Shown one piece after another: positions 1 through 6,463 of a DNA stretch of 27,729 nt. This DNA is from a virus: IMG/VR virus record IMGVR_UViG_3300025120_000417, positions 1 to 27,729 of that record. The stretch is one strand, 5' to 3'. Every line of letters begins with the position of its first letter. Position 1 is the first letter of the stretch. The notes below the pieces were generated by a model. It made no database searches and was not told the DNA's origin. It saw nothing but the letters and a program-made list of their open reading frames with translations. The position numbers were made by a program, and so were the translations under genes.

Positions 1-746
1 CTTTGAACTGTATTTTGAGCTTCTAATCCTTGCATTACCCCTAACACAATACTCATAGTTAAAAGACCTTTTCTAGAGTAATCTTTAAATTTATCTATAA
101 CCCTAGTTGCAGTAGCACCTTCAGAAATGTTTGATAGTATATCATTTACTATTTCTTGTTCTTTATCATCTAATTCAATTTCTTTATCTTCATTTAATGA
201 ATCTGTTTTAAAAATTGATAAAAAATCATCTACATTTATTTGATATGGGATATAATCTTTAATTGTATCTAAATCTTTATCCCTAATAGCTTGTCTTAAA
301 TTAGTAGCAGAAAAATCACCTATTGTACCAGCATCAAATACTTCAACGTGGGGGTATTTTTCTTTATCTAATAATGATTTAAATCTTTCTTCTTCACCTT
401 TACCAAATACTGCTCTTATGTCATGAGTAGGGTTATCCTTAGCATAATCATAAACAGCTTTTACGGGGGTTGGAGTTGGGTGTATTTCAACTTTTTCTAG
501 TTCTGGGATGTTTGTCTTATATAAATCCCATACTTTTTTAGCTTCTTCAAAATCAATATCTTCTCTTTCTTTAGTTGACATAAAAATAATAACTTTATCT
601 GTGCTATCATCCATAGATTTTAAAGCTGTTTCAACATGTCCCTTATGAGGAGGTTTAAAAGCACCTGGGTAGATAGAAACTGTTTCAGTTATTTCCTCTA
701 ATAAGATTCTTTCTACTATTTGTTGGACTATTTTTTTTAGGTTCAT
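1..746 (-). CDS. NMNAT-like nucleotidyltransferase, 3' end outside window
   Basis: I translated 248 codons from an ATG at 746 with no stop before the left edge, so the C-terminus is missing. Residues 27-37 read PGAFKPPHKGH, the GxFxPxHxGH signature of the nucleotidylyltransferase superfamily (catalytic H34, G36, H37). Residues 146-151, SATNLR, match the second (S/T)xxxR nucleotide-binding motif. By family knowledge such enzymes transfer an adenylyl or cytidylyl group; NMN adenylyltransferase (NAD synthesis) is the likeliest activity, with pantetheine-phosphate or other substrates possible. The first 20 residues form an amphipathic leader (IVERILLEEI) ahead of the first strand. After about residue 175 there is an acidic linker and then a second segment with a hydrophobic stretch (GLLTMSIVLGVMQGL, residues 227-241), which is not part of a minimal NMNAT. 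The start overlaps the upstream kinase stop by 4 nt (ATGA), implying translational coupling. No Shine-Dalgarno sequence is visible. Confidence 0.82.
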   Translation of the reverse strand, partial: MNLKKIVQQIVERILLEEITETVSIYPGAFKPPHKGHVETALKSMDDSTDKVIIFMSTKEREDIDFEEAKKVWDLYKTNIPELEKVEIHPTPTPVKAVYDYAKDNPTHDIRAVFGKGEEERFKSLLDKEKYPHVEVFDAGTIGDFSATNLRQAIRDKDLDTIKDYIPYQINVDDFLSIFKTDSLNEDKEIELDDKEQEIVNDILSNISEGATATRVIDKFKDYSRKGLLTMSIVLGVMQGLEAQNTVQ

Positions 747-1543
747 GAGAAAAACTGTTTTACTTTAGTTTTAGCTTCGTCTTTTGATACTGAATTGGAT
801 TTAATATTTTCTACTTTATCAGAGTTAATAAAATCTTCAATTTGTTTGTTTAATTCTGCTTTTTGTTGATCAGATTTTTGTTGTTGTTTATCTGTCTTAG
901 GTTTAGTATCTGTTGGTTTATAAGGAGTAACATATTTGTCTAGTAGATTTTCTAATGATTTTTGGGGTTCACCTTTTTTTAACGCTTTATCATTTATTAC
1001 AGAAACAAAATTACTACCAAACTCGTTTTTATATAAGTCATAATTTTGAGTTATATTATTCCAAGTTCTCAATACAATAGCAGGTGATAAACTTCTATCC
1101 CCACCTTGTGAACGTTGAAATCTTGTTTCATTTCTATCTAATGCTTTTTCTAATGAGGCAAATACATACACCATTAAAATATCATATCCTAAATCTTCTA
1201 GTTCCTTTTTTAACCTTAATGTAGGTTTTGAATTAGCTGCTGTACCATCTAATATAAAATTTTTCTTTCCTAATATAATATCTTTCATATAAGGTCGAAA
1301 TTCTTTATTTGCAGCGGCCATAGCTGATGCTGCTTTGCTTCTTGCCTCAGCATCTGCGTTTTTTAAATCTAAAGATACTCCCATATCTTTTAAATTACGC
1401 ATATAATAATCATCAACATTTAATATTAAGGCATTATTGACATCTTCAATAAATGAAGATTTACCTGCACCTGGGGAGCCAGCAAGAATTAGGGCTTTAG
1501 GATTAACCGAGCGTTCAAGTAATATATCACGTAATTTATACAT
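743..1543 (-). CDS. Zeta-toxin-like P-loop kinase
   Basis: This 266-residue protein has a clear Walker A motif, GSPGAGKS, at residues 22-29 after a hydrophobic strand (ALILA). An acidic DDYY follows at 44-47 and a second strand ending FILDG at 96-100. An arginine-rich lid-like region, RNETRFQRSQGGDR, spans 137-150. This layout fits the zeta-toxin/AAA_33 group of small-molecule or nucleotide kinases; the substrate cannot be read from sequence. Residues 205-235 are a Lys/Gln/Asp-rich low-complexity linker, and a short charged tail ends in VKQFFS. The N-terminus, MYKLRDILLERS, is a short amphipathic leader with an LLE site just before the P-loop domain, resembling T4 capsid-targeting peptides. 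It is the first gene after a 52-nt gap with a promoter-like element and is coupled by a 4-nt overlap to the NMNAT-like gene. A toxin role is possible but no antitoxin-like partner is seen. Confidence 0.8.
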   Translation of the reverse strand: MYKLRDILLERSVNPKALILAGSPGAGKSSFIEDVNNALILNVDDYYMRNLKDMGVSLDLKNADAEARSKAASAMAAANKEFRPYMKDIILGKKNFILDGTAANSKPTLRLKKELEDLGYDILMVYVFASLEKALDRNETRFQRSQGGDRSLSPAIVLRTWNNITQNYDLYKNEFGSNFVSVINDKALKKGEPQKSLENLLDKYVTPYKPTDTKPKTDKQQQKSDQQKAELNKQIEDFINSDKVENIKSNSVSKDEAKTKVKQFFS

Positions 1544-1560
1544 AGAGTTATATTGTCAAC

Positions 1561-1571
1561 ATATAAATATA
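1561..1571 (-). promoter_or_regulatory. Putative late promoter element before the kinase gene
   Basis: On the transcribed (minus) strand this reads TATATTTATAT, ending 17 nt before the kinase ATG at 1543. The same 11-mer occurs at matching distances at 11447-11457 and 26156-26166. The position fits a -10 element with a very short leader. The core TATTTATA is the reverse complement of the T4 late box TATAAATA, so the reading as a gp55-type promoter is an inference. Confidence 0.42.
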
Positions 1572-1573
1572 CG

Positions 1574-1604
1574 AAAAAATAGCGAGGGAGACAAGTTAAT
1601 TGTC
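1574..1604 (-). terminator. Weak candidate terminator after the oxygenase gene
   Basis: On the minus strand a 5-bp hairpin (GACAA, loop TTAAC, TTGTC; 1604-1590) overlaps the oxygenase stop codon. A run of six T (1579-1574) follows about ten bases later. The stem is short and the spacing to the T-run is longer than in a standard intrinsic terminator, so this is only a possible end to the primase-nuclease-oxygenase unit. Confidence 0.2.
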
Positions 1605-2264
1605 GGGAAATATTGAATTTATTCTTTTTAAAGGAGTTGTATCACTATATATATCTTTTATATACCCTACCAAAATTAATCTATCTTCTTCAGTTCCTGT
1701 ATCTAATAGGTTTGCTGAGTGGGCATGGGGTGAAGGAAAAACTAAAAGTCTATTAAATTTAGAGGGAATATCTAATTCTTTAATATATTGAGAATTTATA
1801 TATTGTCTAGCTTCCTTTCCTTTAGTGCTAATAGTTTTATTTTTAAAATCTTCTGATTTAAGTGATGTAAAAGGTCTTGGATCTGGTACTCCTATGTGGT
1901 TATTTTTTAAACTATATAAACTGGTGCCACAATTTTTAAAATATTGGTGGTTTAAATAAATTATAAAAGATATATCCGCAGGATCTCTATGTACCCATCC
2001 TTCTTCGTATTTGTTTTTTTCTATTGAATCAAAATAAGCTTCAACATAATACCTACTAGGGATGTATTGATAAAAAATACTAAGTATTTTTTTAGATAAG
2101 GAAGACATAAAATTAAAATCTATTTCACCTAAATTTTTGGTTCTTACCCCAGGGTATCTTAATAAAGGGTCTGTTTCATATTTAAGAGAGTGAGCCCATT
2201 TAACTACCTCATTAGGGTTTATAAAAAAATCATCAATTATAGTAATAGGGTAAGAAAATTTCAT
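1596..2264 (-). CDS. 2-oxoglutarate/Fe(II) oxygenase-like protein (DUF6445-like)
   Basis: This 222-residue protein starts with ITIIDDFFINPNEV, a pattern typical of phage and bacterial 2OG-Fe(II) oxygenases of the DUF6445/prolyl-hydroxylase-like type. An HxD metal motif is visible as HRD (H92, D94) in GWVHRDPADISFIIYLN, followed by CGTSLY near 112-117. A distal histidine lies in PSPHAHSAN (H180 or H182), and a candidate 2OG-binding arginine (R195) follows in EDRLILVGY. The order H-x-D, H, R matches the double-stranded beta-helix fold. The substrate is unknown; hydroxylation of a protein, nucleotide or modified base is conceivable. The start overlaps the nuclease stop by 4 nt (ATGA), placing it last in a primase-nuclease-oxygenase operon, so a role tied to DNA metabolism is plausible but unproven. 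Confidence 0.72.
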   Translation of the reverse strand: MKFSYPITIIDDFFINPNEVVKWAHSLKYETDPLLRYPGVRTKNLGEIDFNFMSSLSKKILSIFYQYIPSRYYVEAYFDSIEKNKYEEGWVHRDPADISFIIYLNHQYFKNCGTSLYSLKNNHIGVPDPRPFTSLKSEDFKNKTISTKGKEARQYINSQYIKELDIPSKFNRLLVFPSPHAHSANLLDTGTEEDRLILVGYIKDIYSDTTPLKRINSIFPDN

Positions 2265-3028
2265 TTTCTTTTAATTTTAGTGGGCCATTTTTCTGAAATA
2301 GGTTTAAGGTTAGGGTTTTCTAAATCAAATAAAGCTCGTACATGAGAGTACAGTTTTAGGTTTTCTTCCATAGTACGAGGTGATTCATGCACCTCCCATT
2401 TTTTTCCTTTAAGTTTTTTACCAGTTTTATCTGGTCCTCTTGATTTGGATTTAAGCCAAAGCACACCAACTCTATCTACTTTTTGATCATAGCATTCTTC
2501 GAAACAACGCGTATAAATCGCTGTTTGTAGATCGTACGTCGTCTGTAGGTGGTTTGAGGTTTTTAAGTCGATTACCCACAATTCCCCGTTGATTTTACAT
2601 ACAAGGTCGCATGTCCCTGCTACATTAAGTGTATCTGAGTATAGAAATACTTCTGTTTCTATAAGTTCAGCCCCACTAGTTTCCCAAAATTCTACAAAAG
2701 CTAAAAACATTTTCCAAACCTTTAAATCATATTTAGGATTACCATTGTCATCCATTAATTTAATTTCTTTATCTAATAGGTATGCTTCAGCTAGGTTATG
2801 GACTATTGTACCTTCATCTGCTGATTTTTTAGCGATATAATCTGCTGACATTCCTACTTTTTTAAGCCATTCTTCAAAATGTCTACCTTTAGGGTAGTAC
2901 TGTAAAACATAAGTTACAGAAGGATAAGTTTTTTCTCCGTCTTCGTAAAAACGAGAATCATTTGTTGTTATTTGCGTAAATGTTCGATTATACTCCTGTT
3001 TAGGAAAATTCGCTTTACGTAAAATCAT
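2261..3028 (-). CDS. PD-(D/E)XK nuclease (RecB/Cas4-like)
   Basis: This 255-residue protein has the order of conserved residues of RecB-family nucleases: H77 in GTIVHNLAEAYL, acidic residues E124/E126, D141 in VAGTCDLVCKI, and the core D154-L-K156 in WVIDLKTS. A QTAIYT motif-IV-like helix follows (about 168-173). No cysteine cluster for an Fe-S centre is evident, so it is closer to a stand-alone exonuclease than to a classical Cas4. Phage proteins of this type act in recombination, repair or DNA processing. The C-terminal 60 residues are Lys-rich and may bind DNA. It lies between primase and oxygenase genes with 4-nt ATGA overlaps on both sides, supporting co-expression with replication genes. 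Confidence 0.82.
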   Translation of the reverse strand: MILRKANFPKQEYNRTFTQITTNDSRFYEDGEKTYPSVTYVLQYYPKGRHFEEWLKKVGMSADYIAKKSADEGTIVHNLAEAYLLDKEIKLMDDNGNPKYDLKVWKMFLAFVEFWETSGAELIETEVFLYSDTLNVAGTCDLVCKINGELWVIDLKTSNHLQTTYDLQTAIYTRCFEECYDQKVDRVGVLWLKSKSRGPDKTGKKLKGKKWEVHESPRTMEENLKLYSHVRALFDLENPNLKPISEKWPTKIKRK

Positions 3029-3954
3029 ATGGATAGTTTTAAGTTAATTAGTGATGAAAATGAAAATTCCTGAGATTGTTGGATTTTACTTGTAAATAAA
3101 GTAAATCCCATATCAGCAGGGTCTTTATCATCTAAATCTACTACAAATAGTTTTTTTCCCGCTTCTAATAATTGTTTAGCTATTTTATAAGTAGCCTTAA
3201 CAGCATCTTTATCTAAAGCTAAATAAATTTTTTTAATATCAGATTTAACTAATTTTTTCATTAGTTTATTAGATATATTTTTACCAAATAGAGGTATAGC
3301 ATTTCTTTTTATAGCTATAGCATCAAAGGCACCTTCACATAAAACAACAGGAATATTCCAGTTTATCATATTTTCAAACCCTATAATATTTTTATCTGAG
3401 GAGGGTGCATCATATTTTCTTGAAGGTTCTCTTTCAAATGAACGTGCTATAAAATAATCTAAAATACCCTCATTATTATAAGTAGGTATGATGATTTTAT
3501 TAGCATAACGTCCATTTTCACAATACCCAATTTGATATTTTAAGATATCAACCATTGTTAATCCTCGTTTTTTTAAATAAGCTAAAGCATGTCTAGCATT
3601 TATATCTGATTTGGTGAGGTTATACAAAGGTTTATATTCTTTTGGTAATTCTACGTTACTACTAGCTACTACAGTATCATATTTATCTGTTGTTCCTAGT
3701 ATATCTTTTAATTGGGTGCGTTTTTGTGTTGAAACTTTTAAACGTTTAAATAAACTAAATAAAGTTTTACCTTTTGCATCACAAACCCAACAATGCCATA
3801 AGTTTTCGTTCTTTTTATTTGGAATTAAATTTATTTCTAATTTGGGATTTTTATGATTACATAAAGCACATTTAAAAGCATGGTTACCTCTTGCTGTGGG
3901 GTTACTCTTACCTAGAACGGATTCTACTAACCCAAGTAATATTTGGTTTACCAT
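3025..3954 (-). CDS. DNA primase (zinc finger plus TOPRIM; T4 gp61-like)
   Basis: This 309-residue protein is a small DnaG-type primase. A zinc ribbon is formed by C29-x2-C32 and C55-x2-C58. A TOPRIM domain follows from about residue 200: the catalytic glutamate is E207 in VVLCEGAFDAI, and the metal-binding DxD is D248-K-D250 in IYLALDKDA. A further acidic patch (DLDDKDPADMG) lies near 273-283. The length is close to T4 gp61 (about 340 residues) and shorter than bacterial DnaG, with no helicase domain. It would make RNA primers for lagging-strand synthesis with a phage helicase encoded elsewhere. The ATG at 3954 follows a 30-nt gap with a promoter-like element, and the gene ends in a 4-nt overlap with the nuclease gene. 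Confidence 0.88.
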   Translation of the reverse strand: MVNQILLGLVESVLGKSNPTARGNHAFKCALCNHKNPKLEINLIPNKKNENLWHCWVCDAKGKTLFSLFKRLKVSTQKRTQLKDILGTTDKYDTVVASSNVELPKEYKPLYNLTKSDINARHALAYLKKRGLTMVDILKYQIGYCENGRYANKIIIPTYNNEGILDYFIARSFEREPSRKYDAPSSDKNIIGFENMINWNIPVVLCEGAFDAIAIKRNAIPLFGKNISNKLMKKLVKSDIKKIYLALDKDAVKATYKIAKQLLEAGKKLFVVDLDDKDPADMGFTLFTSKIQQSQEFSFSSLINLKLSI

Positions 3955-3970
3955 TTAAAAAAACTCAGTT

Positions 3971-3982
3971 TATAACAATATA
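3971..3982 (-). promoter_or_regulatory. Putative late promoter element before the primase gene (variant)
   Basis: The minus strand reads TATATTGTTATA, ending 16 nt before the primase ATG. It resembles the TATATTTATAT element of three other gaps with a one-base insertion and sits at the same distance from the start. It is the weakest member of the set by sequence but is supported by position. Confidence 0.3.
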
Positions 3983-3984
3983 CA

Positions 3985-4425
3985 TTAAATATTTGGGTTA
4001 ACCAAATCTTTTCTAAAAAACTTACCAAGTATATTATCATTTATATATTTTGTATTTTCTAATACTTTTCTTTTAAATAAATACCTAGTTTCTAGGTAGG
4101 TTAGATGTTTTTTATTAAACGCAAATTCTAAAATTGTTCTCTTAAAATCATTATGTTTATTTTCTTTTAAGAGTTTTTTAATTTTATCATGGCTGCCATA
4201 ATATGTTAGCCAATCACTTTCTTTTACTATTTTTCTTTTACGTTTAAATCCTTTTAAAGGAGGTAAAGTTCTATTAAATTGTAATACTTTTTTACCTATA
4301 TATTTTTCATTGGTTGGAATATAAATAACTTCGTATACAAACCCAAATGTGTTTTTGGGCATATCTTCAATTGAATTTATTGGTTTTAATGTAAAACTTT
4401 TTTTGTGTTCTTTATATGTCCACAT
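3985..4425 (-). CDS. SegE-like GIY-YIG endonuclease
   Basis: The 146-residue protein contains GFVYEVIYIPTNEKYIGKK (residues 28-46), which fits the GIY...YIG core (G28-F-V-Y31, Y42-I-G44) in the form typical of phage SegE-type proteins. It also has ESDWLTYYGS (69-78) and a downstream glutamate in YLETRYLF (E112), consistent with the catalytic acid. It is basic overall. T4 Seg proteins are free-standing homing endonucleases that cut related phage genomes and spread their own gene. Here it sits between the adhesion module and the replication genes, directly abutting the 99-residue gene (TAAATG junction). No intron, intein or disrupted gene is visible, so it appears free-standing. Activity is not certain from sequence. 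Confidence 0.75.
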   Translation of the reverse strand: MWTYKEHKKSFTLKPINSIEDMPKNTFGFVYEVIYIPTNEKYIGKKVLQFNRTLPPLKGFKRKRKIVKESDWLTYYGSHDKIKKLLKENKHNDFKRTILEFAFNKKHLTYLETRYLFKRKVLENTKYINDNILGKFFRKDLVNPNI

Positions 4426-4725
4426 TTATTGATCGTATTTAATAACAAAAGTTGTATCTATATCATTAGATATAGGAATAGGTTGACTAAACTTACCAAC
4501 CATTAACAATTCATTATTATCATTATATAAACCTATTGTTGTTGAGTATGGCATAAAATCTGAGCCAGTAGCAAAATCTCTTAAGGATCCAGAGCTATTA
4601 GTAGTAATAGTTGGGTTTTGGCTCATATTAAATTCAGTAGCACTAACAGTACATACAACCTCATTTTCATAGATTGTATAATTATTTTTGAATAATATTT
4701 TATTTGGTCCTACTTCTATTGCCAT
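4426..4725 (-). CDS. Small structural protein, paralogue of the 348-residue protein's C-terminus
   Basis: The 99-residue protein matches the last 80 residues of the 348-residue structural protein encoded at 9723-10769. Both share the order NP(T/S)...TTIGLYND-x-NELL-x-V-x-K-x-S-x-P and a final beta-rich segment. Similarity is also visible in DNA: 4508-4543 and 9805-9840 differ at 3 of 36 bases. It therefore looks like a stand-alone copy of a fibre or baseplate attachment domain. It lies 10 nt after the 575-residue adhesin gene and could act as a tip, cap or adaptor for that protein. There is no signal peptide or membrane segment. Confidence 0.7.
   Translation of the reverse strand: MAIEVGPNKILFKNNYTIYENEVVCTVSATEFNMSQNPTITTNSSGSLRDFATGSDFMPYSTTIGLYNDNNELLMVGKFSQPIPISNDIDTTFVIKYDQ
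4508..4543 (-). repeat. Dispersed paralogous repeat, copy 1
   Basis: This 36-nt segment matches 9805-9840 with 3 differences. It encodes the TTIGLYND-x-NELL core of the paralogous domain. The match reflects gene duplication or recombination rather than a mobile repeat. Confidence 0.6.
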
Positions 4726-4735
4726 AATTTATTTA

Positions 4736-6463
4736 TTAACATGGATCTGCTCTATCAATTATTTCACCTTTATTAAAGTTAACATAGTCTCCCTCTGTTG
4801 TCTTATACCAACGTCTTCCTAATCCTAAGGGAACATAAGCATAAGGGGTATCGACATGATAATAAACTACTCCTGAAGGGCCAAGTGAGTATGACTTTAA
4901 GTTGTTACTACATACCCTATTTAAAGTTCTTGGGTTAATTATATCTGGGGTTTGTAAAGGATAAGATGAATTTGGAAATCCTATACTACCAAATTGTACT
5001 GTAGTTAATTCTGTTCCACAAGTTTCATACCCTACAATACGACCTCCACTTAAAATAACATTACGTCCACCCCTTGCTGGTGTTCCACTATATAATGGGT
5101 ATCTTCCGGATAAACCTGATCCTACTAATCTGTTATCTTTATAAGAAAATGTAGTTCCTGTAGCTTTTTTTCTTCTACAAGCGGATTCTTGGTTAGGGAA
5201 TGATCCTTTAAGGGTAAATATATCAAGTGTAGGTAAAATACATCCTCCTCTGTTTTGTAAATATCCATCTTGGTTAACTATTAAATATACAGTTGAATCA
5301 GTAAGGATATAATTTTTAGTAAATGGAAATGTTGCCTTTGTATCATCTAAAGCATCAGCTCTAGTATCGTATAGGTATCCATTTCTTTTATAATATGTTT
5401 TTTCTCTAAAATTTACATTAGTAGCAGCACAGGCTTCATCTTGTGTAGCATAAGGTGTAGAACCAAATTGGAAAGCTACATAAGGTGTAGGATTTGGAGC
5501 GGGGCCAGGGCCTGGAGCTGGAGCAGGTAATACTACTGGAACCGGGGCTGGTGGTGTTTGGGTTAATAAAGTAAAAGTTGTTGTTGAAATTGAATCATCA
5601 GTGGGTATAACTAATTGTCTAATATCAAATGTTATTCCCTTATCAGGTGTAAAAATTGAACTATTGTCAGTATTATTTGTAGGGGAATCATATCCTCCTC
5701 CTGTAGTATAAACTTCTTTTTCTACTCCTATAGATGTTCTTTGAACAAAATTACCATAAGTACTTCTAGACCCTCCTTTTATAGTAACTTTTAAATCGTC
5801 AGATCGACCTGTAGCAGTCCATGCACTAGCATCTGGGGCTGTACTATAGTCATAGGTTATAGAATTTCCAGATAATATTTTATAATTTGCGTTACCTCTG
5901 GTGCTACGGATTAAAACTTCCATGGGTGATGAAAGGTTATTTTTAAACACAATATTTACACTACCAGATGATATACGTGGTGGTAATAAATCATATGTAA
6001 AAGATAAGGGATCAGAATTAGGAGAGGGATCTGGGCCACTACAAGAGGTAAAGGCTTTAAAATATATTGTACCACTTGTAAAAGAGGTTGAAACTGGAAT
6101 TATAGAGTCTATTGAAGAGGAAAATATTTCTGATGTGCCAAAGTTTGGATCATTAGAAACAGAAGCTGTAATATTATTAGCTGGGTTAAAACCAGATTGT
6201 GTTACATAATTTATACCAAATCTTCCTCTACGAGAACCTGTTGTTAAACTAGTTAAAAGTGGAACTAAACAATCTTCAAACCCCGGTTCACAATCAATAG
6301 GATTAAATGCTCTATAAAAATAATCTTCATTATATAATGAGGCACTAAAAGGGGCTACAGTTAAATCCTGATCAAAAGATGAAGTTACTACACTACCTGA
6401 ATCTGGTCCAGAAGTGAAGTATTGCCTTACTGTAGGTGATATTTGGTAGCCTGTATTAGCCAT
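4736..6463 (-). CDS. Putative adhesin or tail-fibre tip with Pro-rich hinge and Cys-containing repeats
   Basis: The 575-residue protein has three parts. Residues 1-300 are Ser/Thr/Gly-rich and beta-like, with a fibronectin-like stretch around 95-160. Residues 303-328 are a Pro/Ala/Gly hinge (such as PAPAPGPGPAPNPTP). Residues 331-575 hold three diverged repeats of roughly 70-85 residues. Each has a FGS- or KGS-type start, an internal cysteine and a Tyr/Gly-rich middle, and ends in a G-x(2-7)-C pattern (GGC 406-408, ETC 480-482, DPC 573-575). By resemblance these are like short Cys-containing repeats I associate with Bacteroidetes surface and phage tail proteins; no database check was made. 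It probably contributes to receptor binding. Its start overlaps the upstream fibre gene by 8 nt. Confidence 0.65.
   Translation of the reverse strand: MANTGYQISPTVRQYFTSGPDSGSVVTSSFDQDLTVAPFSASLYNEDYFYRAFNPIDCEPGFEDCLVPLLTSLTTGSRRGRFGINYVTQSGFNPANNITASVSNDPNFGTSEIFSSSIDSIIPVSTSFTSGTIYFKAFTSCSGPDPSPNSDPLSFTYDLLPPRISSGSVNIVFKNNLSSPMEVLIRSTRGNANYKILSGNSITYDYSTAPDASAWTATGRSDDLKVTIKGGSRSTYGNFVQRTSIGVEKEVYTTGGGYDSPTNNTDNSSIFTPDKGITFDIRQLVIPTDDSISTTTFTLLTQTPPAPVPVVLPAPAPGPGPAPNPTPYVAFQFGSTPYATQDEACAATNVNFREKTYYKRNGYLYDTRADALDDTKATFPFTKNYILTDSTVYLIVNQDGYLQNRGGCILPTLDIFTLKGSFPNQESACRRKKATGTTFSYKDNRLVGSGLSGRYPLYSGTPARGGRNVILSGGRIVGYETCGTELTTVQFGSIGFPNSSYPLQTPDIINPRTLNRVCSNNLKSYSLGPSGVVYYHVDTPYAYVPLGLGRRWYKTTEGDYVNFNKGEIIDRADPC
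4739..5473 (-). repeat. Three tandem Cys-containing protein repeats (adhesin C-terminus)
   Basis: This segment encodes residues 331-575 of the 575-residue adhesin, about three units (331-408, 415-482, 489-575). The repeats are visible in protein but too diverged to be obvious in DNA. The Pro-rich hinge just upstream is encoded at 5480-5557. Confidence 0.5.

Noticed and set aside
743-1543. Kinase gene considered as the toxin of a zeta-type toxin-antitoxin pair
   Set aside because: No small antitoxin-like gene is next to it; the partner is a large nucleotidyltransferase gene, and this kinase fold is common in phages without toxicity.
3991-4007. Six-base hairpin (ATTTGG, loop GTTAA, CCAAAT)
   Set aside because: It lies inside the last codons of the SegE-like gene and is not followed by a T-run on the transcribed strand, so it is not a convincing terminator.
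5901-6209. Plus-strand reading frame of 102 codons
   Set aside because: It is antisense to the adhesin N-terminus with no motif or leader of its own. Long antisense frames arise here from Ser/Thr-rich coding sequence.
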